Shown here in pieces: positions 45,399 through 57,409 of a stretch of 64,000 nucleotides of DNA. The translations under genes and the position numbers were made by a program. The DNA comes from Sympetrum striolatum (Eukaryota; Arthropoda; Insecta; Odonata; Libellulidae). Location: positions 34,753,393-34,817,392 of the forward strand of contig OX388350.1 in NCBI GenBank assembly GCA_947579665.1, read 5' to 3'. The notes below the pieces were generated by a model, which did not search any database, had not been told where the DNA came from, and was given only the letters and a program-made list of their open reading frames with translations. Each line of letters opens with the position of its first letter. The first letter of the stretch is position 1.

Positions 45399-46605
45399 AA
45401 TGATTGTGCACCCGAGGGAAGAGTCGCGAGGGAGGATTTTTTAACGCTGCATTTTTTTATAGGAATAATGGTTCGCCGTTTTAGTCCGTACGACCTCGGC
45501 CAATTCCCTCTCGGTTACGGATACTGCATCTCTCGCATTTAAACTTCCGATTCAAACGCAGAAGTACTGTGATGAGAGAAAGTTGTATGAAAATCGGTGT
45601 CACTCTTAAATGCAGTTTACTTATCCCAGATATACTGAGCTGAAGGAAATTAAGACGCGTGTGTTAGCAAGAATGAGAAAATACCCGGCAAGACCGACGT
45701 TTCGAAGGGGCCGGATTGTCGTGTCTGTCTCCAAAGAGAGAGGACGCGGATCTGTGGTCACATCTCTTGTCAGTCTCCCGCCTTCACGGAACTATTTCTC
45801 CTCGTGGAGTAATCTATGACGTCACAAATATATTCCTACGCCTGACGTCACGTCACTCATTTCTAACACGTGCGTGTTTCCAAAATAATTGCTTTGTAAG
45901 ACATTTTATAGTGTCGATGAATTTTTCAATGAAAGAAATAGTTAATTGTATATCTGTATATCTATAGGCATGTATACTGCTGTAACCACTATATTGCAAG
46001 TATCTTATATATGTGTTTTTAAATACCTGTATATACGTAAATCCAAAAAATTCAGTTATGATAAGCCAAATTTATATTGTAGTTCAGATGTTGCAATTTG
46101 CATAACTAATTATTATATAAGTAATAAACGATGTGACTTATCCTATATATACTTTGTATGCCGTTGGACAAATAAAATTATTATCGTTATTTAAATAATC
46201 TTTTAATTTGAATGTTGAAAATTTAAATAGGAATATACTGTGGAAATGATGTAAGAGAAGTATATTAAACAGAGCAATGTACATAATCTGTGTGTTCGGA
46301 TATCCATATGTTACGCCATCCAAAGTTGATATAAGAAATTCAAACTTGATAATTTCCACATTCAATACATAAGATAAAATAACGCTTACTATAACACAAG
46401 TAAATTAAAGGTTAAATTATCTTATATGTTAAGTCTGGAAATTATTATCTTATAAAATAATCTTTACTTTACAAAATAAAGTATTTTATGTGAATTTCTA
46501 CTAATTGAAGGCCGAAGTAATTCATTTCCAAATTTTATACATTAAAATCACACATTTGTAGCTTTTTATTAATTTTATGATTGGTTAAGCCCCCACAAAT
46601 CATTT
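45399..46605. other. GC-richer patch, then AT-rich stretch
   Basis: 45420-45860 is richer in G+C and CpG than the background and contains overlapping plus-strand frames (45610-45819 and 45716-45967) that are not recognised. Palindromic TGACGTCA-like words occur at about 45808-45850 ('gacgtcac', repeated), reminiscent of CRE half-sites. From 45960 the sequence is AT-rich. Confidence 0.35.
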
Positions 46606-46757
46606 ATTTGGAAATTGCACTGAGACATAAAAAATAGAAACAGACGAACAAGCACATCCATTCCCTTGCCAGAAAATTCTGATTATCAGGGACTCGAACC
46701 CAAGACCTTGGAGTTGGAGCGCGAACACGATAGCCACTTCACAATCACAACCGACTA
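46606..46757 (-). repeat. tRNA-derived SINE, copy 2
   Basis: Read on the minus strand: A-box-like GATTGTGAAGTGGCTATCG, B-box-like GGGTTCGAGTCCC, then TTTTCTGGCAAGGGAATGG in the same position as in copy 1 at 43481. The words CTCCAACNCCAAGGTCT between the boxes are identical except at one position. It is diverged from copy 1, which indicates an old family. Confidence 0.75.
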
Positions 46758-49323
46758 AAATTTTTGATTTCTTAATTTTTTGCACTCGGGAGTAACATTT
46801 CTACAAGTTTAACTGTTTATGGGAAATTCGCAAGAAGTTATTCCAAGTTAATTTCAAATTGCTTACATTTAGCCGTCGAAACGGATTGCATGAGATGTAA
46901 GTGCGGCTTAAACAGCATTGAGTGTTTGAATGGCTGAACGTTGAGTGAAATATCTCCGCATAACTATTGGGGTCGTTTCAGGTTTACTTGGACAAATGGA
47001 GAGGGAGAATAAAAACAGAATGGCAATAGGTGTACCTGGTGACGATACGCGAGGTCAAAAAGGAGGAAGAATTCCGAGAAATTGGATTTGGAACCTGGTG
47101 AGTGAGATCCAGAAGAAAAATTAGGTACTTAGTCTGAAGAGTAAAGGGAATTAACGTGAAGATATGGGAATGTACCTGAAGAGAACGATTCAAGCAAGGG
47201 TACTGTGTAGGAGAATTTTAGATAAAGGTAGCCATTAGTGACCTGGGTTCAGATAGAAAATATATTAATGTCATCTCTTCCTTTTTCTATTCGCTAACCT
47301 TCTGTTATCTCCTACTCTTCCCATTTTCGGCTTCTACATTTGCATAACGCTCTCATTGTGAGCGGAATAGGTTTTAACTTGAGTATCTCTCGCCACGAAA
47401 AGCTGATATTGTGATATTAGTTTTCTTTTTACTACAAATTTCATTTCTTTTGGCGAGGAGATTCATTTTTAGTAAGTATAATAATGCTCAGGAATAAAAA
47501 AATCGTAGTAGAGCTCGTAAATAAGAGTAATTATAGCGAACAAAGCTCGGCCTCTATAGGCAGTGACCTCTAGCTTTCAGGTCATGAAAAACAAGCAGCA
47601 GAGTTGTTAACATGACCTCTTTTCGGCACGTGGCTCAAAATTATTCCACCAATTTGACATGTAATCCCAATGCGTGCGAAACAGAATAGCACACAGCAAA
47701 TCCGCTTTATCGTTCTCATGATCCCGCATGGTGTTAATCCCGAGCAAATGTCACAACGGAAAATGCTGGCTTGAGTAAAGTCAGAGTATTGAAAGAATTT
47801 TTAATTGATTTGTGTAAAATAAGCGGTACTTCCTACAATTTTCTATGCATACCATATACATGCACATATATATTTGCATGTGTTATGATTCAGTCTGGTA
47901 TTGATTAATTCTGGCCTTACGCATATCAATTCTCAAAAGTATTGAAAATTATTCTGCACATGCCTTTATTCCTACTTAAAATGTAATATTTTTTTTAATC
48001 GAGTGAATTGTAACGTCTCGTTCAGTCTGCCCAAGCGACTTTCTTTTCCCGGAGTGTAATGACTCCCATTGGTTTCATCAGTCGGCAAGGGTGAAGGGAA
48101 TTAAAGGGTCGATTAATATTGGTTGAATAGTTAAAATTGGTGAAAAGCAGATGGAAGAATAAGCGTGCTGAGAAATAAAAAGCCACACTTCCGAACGTTC
48201 AGCGCGCGAGCCGGACGGCGCGGAGCCGCGGCGAGCGTCACGCCTATACTCAAACTTTTTTTTCTTTCTTAAAAGAAAAAACACCCTCGCCATTTTTTTT
48301 TTAATTGTAGAAGAGGGTTCCATGTACAACATATAAAAGAATGAGAAAAATCGAAGGGGTGGTTACATCGTCAAAAATCGATTTGAAAATTTTAAATTGT
48401 TATAAACTTTATTAAATTGTTTAAATTTTATAAAAGCTTCCTATGATTATCTTTTCTAACACAAGGCCTTTAAATTAAGCTATGTTGTGTATTCTTAGCT
48501 TCTATATTACCGGAGATATGGCCTCGAATGCGAAGGCACTTTTGTAAAATTTCAATTTTTAAACATTGCGATATTTCGTAAACAATTGCGTTAATTACAA
48601 AACGGCTTGGGATTTTTCATTTTGTTATCTAATCAAAGTGATCTGCGAAATTTGGTTAAAATCCGTTACCTCAAAGGTCAATTTTGCAGATTTCCTTGTC
48701 GAATTGGCGTGGAATTACCCAGTTATTTTCCTGTGCAGTACTAAGGTCAGAGACTTTGACGATTGAAAACTTCCACCATTGGCTATAAAAGGTCCTGAGG
48801 AGAAAGTAAAACATACCAGGCAGGATGAGCAGTGGGGCAGTTTTTCATCGCTGTCATCGCTGAGCAAGAATACAATGAGACTTCCTCGTAGCTGTAGCAC
48901 AATGATCCTGTGGATAACAATTTAAATGAATTGACCAAAATTATGCCACTACTAAGCAATATTCATGCTTAAGTAGAATAATAATATAATGATAAAACGA
49001 CTTTTACTTGGGTGAGATTGATGAGACTACTAATCCTCTTCTTAAAAGTAACACATCGTCATATAAAATTTTACAGGAAGAGATAACTTGGAAAAAGTAC
49101 ACAGGAGAAAACTACTTTGCCGTTTTGCAAATATAAGGATTCACTGAGGAAAAATACACCGCAGCAGGAAACGGCCGCAAGAAGAGGGTAAGAAAAACCT
49201 GCAAAACCTACGAATATCCAAGTGAATTTTAAGGTGAAAGTAGGTTAAGATAGATCTGAAACGCAAACAATACCATACAGATACAGAGTTACATAAATCA
49301 ATTTAAATGTTCTTTTAAAAAAT
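46758..49323. other. Non-genic stretch with a short CpG-rich block
   Basis: 48190-48245 is a sharply bounded, very GC- and CpG-rich block ('ggcgcggagccgcggcgagcg') in AT-rich DNA. 48340-48720 has the texture of a dispersed repeat (phrases such as 'ccggagatatggcc' and 'gatctgcgaaatttggtt') but no second copy was found here. No gene is supported. Confidence 0.35.
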
Positions 49324-49381
49324 CTTTTACTAAACCACACAATACTGTATTTTACAATTGTAATGTGTGGTTTAGTAAAAG
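49324..49381. repeat. Perfect 18-bp hairpin
   Basis: CTTTTACTAAACCACACA (49324-49341) and its exact reverse complement (49364-49381) surround a 22-nt loop. Confidence 0.9.
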
Positions 49382-49424
49382 TTTTTTTTATGAAGTAGTA
49401 TGAAGGGAAATACTTGCAAGCACT

Positions 49425-49452
49425 TGTCATAGATTACATGTAATCTATGACA
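49425..49452. repeat. Perfect 28-bp palindrome
   Basis: TGTCATAGATTACA is followed at once by its exact reverse complement. It lies 43 bp from the preceding hairpin, so two exact inverted repeats occur within 130 bp. Confidence 0.95.
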
Positions 49453-51858
49453 AAATTAGAATGATGGCATCTATCATATTCGACAATTCATCAATTTGGA
49501 GTCTTTTGAAAAACAAAATATTTACTAAATCATACTATACTTAATTTCATGGTTACGTAGGTATTGTCATGAAACAGTTTTAAATAAAATATTTGCAATC
49601 AACGTCGGAAGTGAAATTCTAACACTGTCATCCTCGGCAATCCATCAATTTTAAGTCATGAGTGACGGTTCGTACTATCTACTTAAAACAACATAAGCTA
49701 ATTATTTAATGCCGAGAATATTGTAATTTAATATTTAAAAAGTAAATCTTGTTCAAAATGTATACCACCTCAGTTTTGTTTAACTCCGAATGCAAATTAT
49801 ATTTCGCAAGAACAAGAGACCAAAAGATTCGGAAAATTTAAATAAAATCTCTTCTCGATTAAATATTCCTTTTCTTTCCCTCATTTTGTGAGCCTCTGTA
49901 TTTTTTCTATTTGAAAAACCATCTCCTCTAATTCCCCAATTTTTTAAAATAAATAAGACAATAAGAGTACGAATTCGAAAGTTTGCAGCTAAGGTTAGAA
50001 AAAAAATATGCTGAGGGAAAAGGGAAAACTTCGCGGAAGCCAATGAAGGCTTTTACGGAATCGTTTTGAATTCGCTCTTTCACATTCATGCTTCCATTAA
50101 AACAGGATATATTTTTCAATACCTCTTTCTAGCGATAAGATTTTTTCAGCGTCTAATATCACGATCTTTAGATGAAAGTGAAAAGAGAAAATCGGCTTCT
50201 TGGATAGATAAAATAGTTAATTTATTTGGGCAGCAAAATATTGCTTCGAAATATGCATGGTAAAGATGAATGTGGATGATTCTCTCCCAGAGTTTTATTC
50301 AATCCCCACCAACTTTGATGAGGATTTAGTAGCTAAATAACTTTGAACTAATATTAAATGTTGATTGTTTACTTTTACTTTACTATTTTACCATCTAACT
50401 TTTAACTATATTACCACTGAATAGGGGAATTTATAACTGAGATGACAGGCTGAATGATTCAAAAACCTTCAAAAGCCTACGTAACTTCAAAAACAAATTG
50501 ATTGGATAGTTTTTAGCTGAAATTATTTGGATCCAAGCTTCATACAACACACAATTTGTTGTACAAACAACGAATAATAACAAACTTTATTTATGTTTTC
50601 AGGATAAATATTCTGGCATTGGAACATTTCAATCCACCTCAAAATTGATATTCCCTTTAAGATGGCATTCATGCTAATTAAGGAGCAAATCAGAAAGGCT
50701 TGCTTGCCTCGGTTCTTTGCTCACAAAAAGCATTTCACTTATCTAACCCTCAGGATGATTTCATGTCCTACAAAGCTAATCTCAACCAAATTCATCCTCA
50801 GAAAAGCAACTTAAATCTCAGGTAATATAAACTCCGCACCCCAACATTCCTCTAAAACATGCACTCTCATTCTGCTCCTTTCTCTTCTTGAGAAATTCAA
50901 TTTAAAATAATGTCAAGTTACAAAAAATGTATTATCCTTGGAACTTCACAAGAAAAGAGATAAAAAGAGAAAAATAATCCCCCAAAAACGTTCAATATTT
51001 ATGTGTATGCAGGAGAGTGATTTTAATTTGAAGTATTCGTCTTATATTCAATAAATCATTCCGTGAATGAGAGCAGTTGCTACATTAAATTAATAACTAC
51101 TTCTTACAAAATTTTAAATAAGCTTAACTATATCATCTCACGTATTTTCATTTTTTAGAAAAACAATTCTTTTTAAGCTAATCTAAAAAAAATAAAACCT
51201 CATAAATTGCAATATATCCTTATTCTTCTCAAACATCTACGATATAACTTGGAAGTAGGATGCCTTATCTATGCACGAGTCTCAATCGACCTAGAAATTT
51301 AACCTAGATTTGGCGAGTGATATAAGCAATGCTCAAGGAATAATAATGAATAATTCCATGACGTAAGCTAAAGATATCTGAAATTGAAGCAAATAAGTTA
51401 GTTAGGTTAATTAACTTTTTTTACAAGTGACTCAATCTCTTCAGTTCCTCAATAGCAGCTGCATAATAAGTGATGCGATAAGACTTTCTTCGCGCACTAG
51501 AGCTAAATTATGATCGATAACATATAAATCGATACGCCAATATCAGTATTTCTCTTATGTAAATAAATATTCGTAGAACGCATTAGATAATATATCTTTG
51601 GGTAACAGGAAGTGTATAACCGTATCAAGGAACGTACTGAGTATCAGTAATGAAGAGAATGGTTAGGGGTTTGTTATTATCATTACTTTTACTTTTGACG
51701 TATGAAGAATCATTTTTATACACATTCTATTTTACAATGATGAAGTTCTATATTGTTATTGACGATATCCGCTTCAATATAAGTACTCTAGAATGTAGTA
51801 CAAGTACGAATGTAAAAGAAGTAATTTAAATATTATCAGGCTACATCACGCACATTTC
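49453..51858. other. AT-rich non-genic stretch
   Basis: No supported gene. Minor frames (49780-50043 -, 50066-50263 +) are unrecognised. Confidence 0.4.
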
Positions 51859-51930
51859 CACTGGTAATTGAACAAGGGACCGTTTGCATTTAAGGCGAGC
51901 ACGCCACTCACTTGGCTAACCAAGAGTCCA
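51859..51930 (-). repeat. tRNA-like sequence (pseudogene or SINE head)
   Basis: On the minus strand the 72 bp carry A-box-like TTAGCCAAGTGAGTGG and B-box-like TTGTTCAATTACC at near tRNA spacing. The acceptor stem and T-stem pair poorly, so a functional tRNA is unlikely. Confidence 0.45.
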
Positions 51931-52938
51931 AACTTTCTGAGCCAATATTAAAGTATTACAATGAAGAACTTCAAGGATTTTTGCAGATAATGAAACATAA
52001 AAATTACAAATGATTTATGCTTTTTATGTATAAGTTTTTCTCAATGTTTTAAAACGTGCAAAAATGGCAGAAGTAATTTTAAAAAAGCGCAGAAGAAAAA
52101 TTTATAAGGTACTAGCATTTTAGATACAGATAAAAATATAAAAGTGAGTTGGGATGATAGAAACACAAATATAAAGGTGCAAGAGATGGTTTGGCATTAT
52201 TTAGTTTTAATTAAAGTAATTAAGCGTCGACAGAGTAAATGATGAATCTAGGAGAAGGACTGCTAAAAGTGATTAAGGGTTGAATGATAATAAAAAGTGT
52301 GTCAGAAACGAAAGGAATGGTATTGGATAGGGAAAACGTGGCATTTGAACCTATCGAAGAATAGTACTCTTAATTGTAACAATAATACTTTTACGGGGAG
52401 AGTCATGTTATATGTTTAAAATATAAGATGTATAATAACCCACTAAGTTAGTAAGTATACATAATTTGAAAATTCTCCATTAAAAAGACAACAATTGTGA
52501 AATAGGTATAGATACAACAGAAAAATAAAGACAGGTAAAATGTATAGGCATTTCAATAGATAAATAGTAATAGGAATCAAAAATAACACAAATACATGAG
52601 TAAATTAGAGACTCAAAGCTTAAGGAAATTTAAAGACAAAGATTGCAATAAATCATCAAGCAGTTAAAAAAAACAATCACAGATAAAAGGAAAATTCCTA
52701 AAAATGTATGTACACTCGTACTTATAGCATCAAATATAATGCTATAAATTTCCACTGAGATACTTGTTGGGCTGAATTTATACTAATTAAGCTACTAAAA
52801 TCAAATAAAATACGTCAAATTTGAATTAAAGGTATGGCAATCCCAGTAAAAGAATTATTTCTTTTGGGATGCTTAAATGTGACGACCTATTTGTTAAAAT
52901 TTTCGAAGCCTGTATCTTTTTTGTAAGTGAAAATAAAT

Positions 52939-52956
52939 ATTATTATTATTATTATT
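52939..52956. repeat. (ATT)n microsatellite
   Basis: Six exact TAT/ATT units. Confidence 0.9.
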
Positions 52957-53159
52957 AAAATTTTCAAAGTATATTTGTATAGAAACTCTTTCGCTATAGT
53001 AACAAAACAGAAATATAAACAAGAACATATGGAAGAGCATGAGGTTTGCAGTCCGTTGCATTGCACCTGTTGGTTGTACGGTATTCCATTAAGTAAACAC
53101 TTCCCAGCGTACGATAATATGCTGAACGTCGCTTTACGGCAACGGAAACAGAATGTGAA

Positions 53160-53440
53160 GGCAAGGTGATGAAGCGCTGAGAAGGCAGAGAGAGATGTGG
53201 GAAAAAGAATCGGAGACAGGGAAATGCGGACGGAATTCCGAGTAGAAGAGGGAAGCGTTGAGAAAGAACGGAACAAGGAAAATACTGAGGAAAAGGAAGA
53301 GCGGAAGGTTTGAAGGAAATATTGAGGGAAGAGAATGTGTGGTGAGAATAGCAAAGAGAAGGAGACACCGTGAGAATAAATATAGGGCGGGATGTGTGTA
53401 GGAAAAGGGGATGGTAAAAGAAAGTGATGACGAGGAATAT
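53160..53440 (+). repeat. Polypurine tract, ~280 bp
   Basis: Long G/A-rich runs ('gagaaggcagagagagatg', 'gaggaaaaggaagagcgg') with few pyrimidines. Such tracts can adopt triplex structure and generate spurious long frames on the opposite strand. Confidence 0.7.
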
Positions 53441-54210
53441 TTTCTGATTTAGTGTAATTGAAAGAGTGGTAGCTGGAATAAATATGAGGCATTGACGGTT
53501 GTGAAATTCACGAGATACTACAGTTATTGCTGGACAATATGACTGACATCATTACCCAATGCAACACTGCATGTAAACCCTGCGGGCGTTTTTCATTAAA
53601 GTGAATCACGTTTCAAATTATGGATGTGGGATTATCAAAGTTCAGTTATTTAAATTCATGGTGATTATCTCATCACAAATGATTGTAGAATAGTAGAAAA
53701 ACATGAAACATTTCACACATACATTAAGTAAACTTATAGATTACACGGAAGATCTTAGAAAAATAAGTTTCCTGATTTAAGATCTCAAAAATGCTGCATT
53801 TCAAGTATTAGATATTTATCTAATTATTTATTAAATGAGATGATGTTCGATAAAAATTTATTTTAATTAAATCATTCGTAAAATAACTTTTTTAGAGTTC
53901 CCCAAGTACAAACATACATCGTATCCATATAGCTGGTTATTAAGTTATGAAAAAATACCGAATTAAATATTATATTCTCCCTAGTATAATATCAGGGGTT
54001 TCTGAAGAGTTCCCGGAACAGAGTATAACTGTTTCTCAGTGAGTAAAAATTGGCCTATCCCTGGAACTTTATGAGCAGCCTTACATCCTAAAAATGATAC
54101 CTTTTATAGAGATGAAAATAGGTAACCATTTTTAGGGTGGTGAACTGAATTTATTATAATCGTACAGCTGGCTCGAATTTCACGAGGTATTTAAATTTTA
54201 TGTATGCAAT

Positions 54211-54350
54211 GCAGCGATGGCCCGATTACTGACGAAAAATAATTGAGCTCGGATACAATTACTCTGACTGAAATGTAATTGATTACAAGTATCAATTACT
54301 TTCCAAAAAAGTGATTGATTACAATTACAAGTAGATTACTTGGGCAATTC
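54211..54350. mobile_element. Possible hAT-type terminus (AATTGATTACAAGT repeats)
   Basis: CAGCGATGGCCCGATTACTG is followed by several 'gtaattgattacaagta' variants in both orientations, a texture I associate with the ends of certain hAT elements. Similar 'attacaagtaaaaattac' words occur at 56410-56480, which might be the other end, with the Tigger-like and Helentron-like insertions between. No target duplication was identified. Confidence 0.3.
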
Positions 54351-54873
54351 GCCACGAGCTTTGGAATGAAATAATTAGCACTCCAATTTACATGTTTCTT
54401 GTTACATCAATAGCTTAGTTTTAATAACCGTTCTTTAAATTTTAATTTCAACTTAATCTTTGAATTTGTTGATCAAATTTTTAGTAACAAGTTTTTCCTA
54501 CCATTTGCTGGTAACTTTATCAATCTACAATATGACCCTCATTGTATATTATGCCCAAACTTTTTAAGGTACTTCCTTTATCACTAGATATTGTAATAAA
54601 ATCCGATGCATTGATTTGAAATGGTCACCAATAATTTTTTCTTGATAAAATATTTAATTACTAAGCCAATACATAAACTACTAATAGATCACTGAAACTC
54701 ATTGTTCACCAAGCCTTGCCTCATTGATTTCAATGGTAATGACAATATGTAGCAAAGTTAACTATTCATTGCCTTTAAATTTATCATATAAGACAAACTT
54801 TGTTTAGAAGGTATTAAATATGAAAGAATTACAAGGACAGGCTTGAGAGAATGTAAGCATTAAAATAAAAGTA
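54351..54873. other. AT-rich stretch
   Basis: No supported feature; possibly the interior of the element beginning at 54211. Confidence 0.3.
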
Positions 54874-55130
54874 CAGTAGAACCCCGTTTTATGAACCTCA
54901 ATTTTACGAAATGACACAGTTTTACGAACCATTCCGCTGGTCCCGATCTTTGTACATGTAAAATGACCTCAGTTTTACGTAAAACCTCGATTTCATGTTT
55001 TACGAAGTGAGAAACCGGTCGCTGGCAGTGATAGAACCTTGGGTTTACGAAGTATTTGAAATGGTTTTCTCGCACTGAACTCAATACAATGGGATGACGA
55101 TCGCCGTAAACAGGAGCAGCTGAATCCAGA
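54874..55130. mobile_element. Tigger/pogo-like terminus
   Basis: After TA (54872-54873) the sequence begins CAGTAGAACCCCGTTTTATG, the typical start of Tigger/pogo-type TIRs, and continues with repeated 'ttttacgaa' words in both orientations to about 55045. The opposite end was not found, so this is a truncated element or its right end is too decayed. The 74-codon minus-strand frame over it is a by-product of these repeats. Confidence 0.6.
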
Positions 55131-55495
55131 TCGTCTATGCTGGGAGGGCCCTCAGCCCATGTATTTTAGATGGGAAGATGTGGAAAAATGGAATATGAGT
55201 GTAGTGCTTTTTGACGTGCTTACACTGTGGTAAGATTCCTGTGGATGATCATCCAAGTCGCACTTAAATCCAATTGTTATGATCTAGGGAAAAGATGTTC
55301 TAAGATGCATGAATTTTCCATGTATTCTTATGGATCGCAATTCTATCGATGGTATCGTCATTCTATTATATTTACTTCCGTGTTTTCTCGTCGATACCTC
55401 ATTCGATGCGTAAACATTTGGCATTATTCAAACGTAAGAGCTAGCATTTAAAAGTAAACAAATTTTGTAAAAGGTATCAAAACACCTTAACAACA
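55131..55495. other. Unassigned stretch
   Basis: May be the interior of the Tigger-like element. A plus-strand ATG-less frame at 55227-55451 (74 codons) is unrecognised. Confidence 0.3.
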
Positions 55496-56382
55496 TTTTT
55501 ACTTTCTCCCTATACGTAGTATAGAGATATTAATGTCTTCGCAAAAAAATTCGACCTCCAGATTTCAACAGAAATACATGTGTTTGGGCACATAGTTTAC
55601 GCTATTTTCCCGAACATGTTTGTCTGTGTGTCTGTGTGTGTGTATGTCTGTGGTAAAAAAGTTTGTAGGCGCTCTGTCTTAAAAATTAATTATCCGATCA
55701 TTTACATAATTCATATTTAGTAATTCCTAACAATTCCAAGATTTGATTAGTTTTTTTATGAATATCGCTTAACCGAAAGTTGCGGTTTAACCGGAACGAA
55801 ATATAGTTTCTTAAATATCTCTGCCTCTGTACATCAGAATGCAACGTAGGTATACACAATTATATATAAAAGTTATAGATAATGTACTTTACTACAACTT
55901 TTGTATGAAACCTTTTTTCATAGCACTGATTTTTTAGGAGTTATTCTTGAATAATGGTTAACCGGAAGTTGTTGTTTATCCAGAAATGGAAGTTTTTCAT
56001 ACATATCTCGGTCAGAATGCAATGTAGGTATATACAATTACATACAATAGTTATAGATAATTACTGCAACTTTTGTTTGAAACATTTTTTCGTAACACTG
56101 ATTGTTTAGGAGTTATTAGTGAATACTCGCTAACAGTAAGTTGCTTTTTATCCATAAATTGTAGTTTTTCTTAAATATCTCTGACAAAATGTGATGTATT
56201 TATATACAATTTGTACGAAATATATAGATGATGTATTTTACGACAACTTTTGTTTGAAACATTTTTCTGTAACACTCATTGTTTTGGAGTTCTTTATATA
56301 CGATATATTAATACCTCGTATTACCGGCGTAGGCTTCTGTTTTCAATAAATATGGAGAAAGTCATGTGTTGGCCACATCACA
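55496..56382 (-). mobile_element. Helentron-like element, copy D
   Basis: Read on the minus strand it starts TGTGATGTGGCCAACACATG after an A-run and ends GGGAGAAAGTAAAAA followed by T. The 3' hairpin is partly degraded ('tatagagatattaatg' in place of the usual arm). It contains about three ~174-bp internal modules, each with a 'ggagttatt' and an 'accggaagttg' word, and a short TG-rich microsatellite at about 55619-55648. It belongs with copy E to a subfamily that differs from A/B/C/F. Confidence 0.9.
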
Positions 56383-57409
56383 TTTTTAAATTTAAAATAA
56401 CAATTACTCTAGGTTAATGAGGAGTAAATTACAAGTAAAAATTACTTTTTTCTGAAAGAAAGATTACAAGTAAAAAATACCTATTTATTAATTATAAATA
56501 ATTAATAAATATAAAAAATACATATAGATTTTATATCGTAAATATCAACAGTGATATGAAATTTAAGGAAAATCATGGCGCAATTTACTACATTAAATAA
56601 ATTTAGAGATCCTACACATCTATTAAATGATCTTTGACGAAACTGATTTGGCCAGTAAAATCTCTAAAAGTATTGCATGAGACTAAATCTACGATTCGCT
56701 TCCACAAGTCTACAATAGGTAAGTCCACTCGTGGATAGCAGTTCCAACTCTTACCCAAGTAGGAAAGTTAACAGTATCCTAGAATGACCATGAGGAGGTG
56801 GATTTAGAACGATATTACTTGGCCTAATTTCGAAACACGACTTCTTCAGTCGATCGCACTATTTGAATTGGGGTTCAGTTTAATACCGAAACTAATCAGA
56901 ACTTTTCCTCTCAAATCTCTCCTTAGTGGCAGTAATATTAGCTTCTCTCGATGAAAAGAAGATAGTCGTTCACAATGATTATGCTGAATTAAAAGAGATA
57001 CTTACTCTTTTGGTTAGCCACGTTATACGAGTAAAAGCACCGTGATCCAATCAGTAAGATCAAAACGAATTGCTTTCATTTGTAACTTCTCCTCAATCAC
57101 AATATCAATACATTTTTTCATGTATATTTTACACGAGAGTCTAAAAAGCTATTGTTTTGCGAGCACATTGATAGTCATTAGAAATTAGACAGTAAACTCG
57201 AATAATTAGTATACACGTGAGAGGATTGGAGCTCAATGATATGCACTTGTATGAGAATATTGTATTGTATTGAAACGGCTTTTTAATCAATTCTGTTAAC
57301 ACTAAACAGTACATTTATCTAACTTAGTGTTTAATCGTATGCTTTAACTGCACATATGAAGAGAATGACAAATACTTCAGCATGCAAATCAAATAAAGGT
57401 TGACAAATT
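56383..57409. other. AT-rich non-genic stretch
   Basis: The first 120 bp contain 'attacaagtaaaaattac' words that recall 54211-54350. The remainder shows no supported feature. Confidence 0.35.

Larger units (their letters stand above)
51931..54210. other. Non-genic stretch with polypurine tract
   Basis: An (ATT)n microsatellite lies at 52939-52956. From about 53160 to 53440 the plus strand is overwhelmingly purine, producing the longest minus-strand frame of the window (52887-53492, Ser/Phe/Pro/Leu-rich); that frame is best explained by composition. No gene is supported. Confidence 0.4.

Noticed and set aside
45808..45850. CRE-like TGACGTCA words
   Set aside because: Two or three short palindromic words are compatible with chance in a GC-richer patch, and no gene start is supported nearby.
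52887..53492. 201-codon minus-strand open frame, the longest in the window
   Set aside because: It lies opposite a polypurine tract and an (ATT)n repeat, so it is rich in Ser, Phe, Pro, Leu and runs of Ile. The composition explains the absence of stops, and no domain is recognisable.
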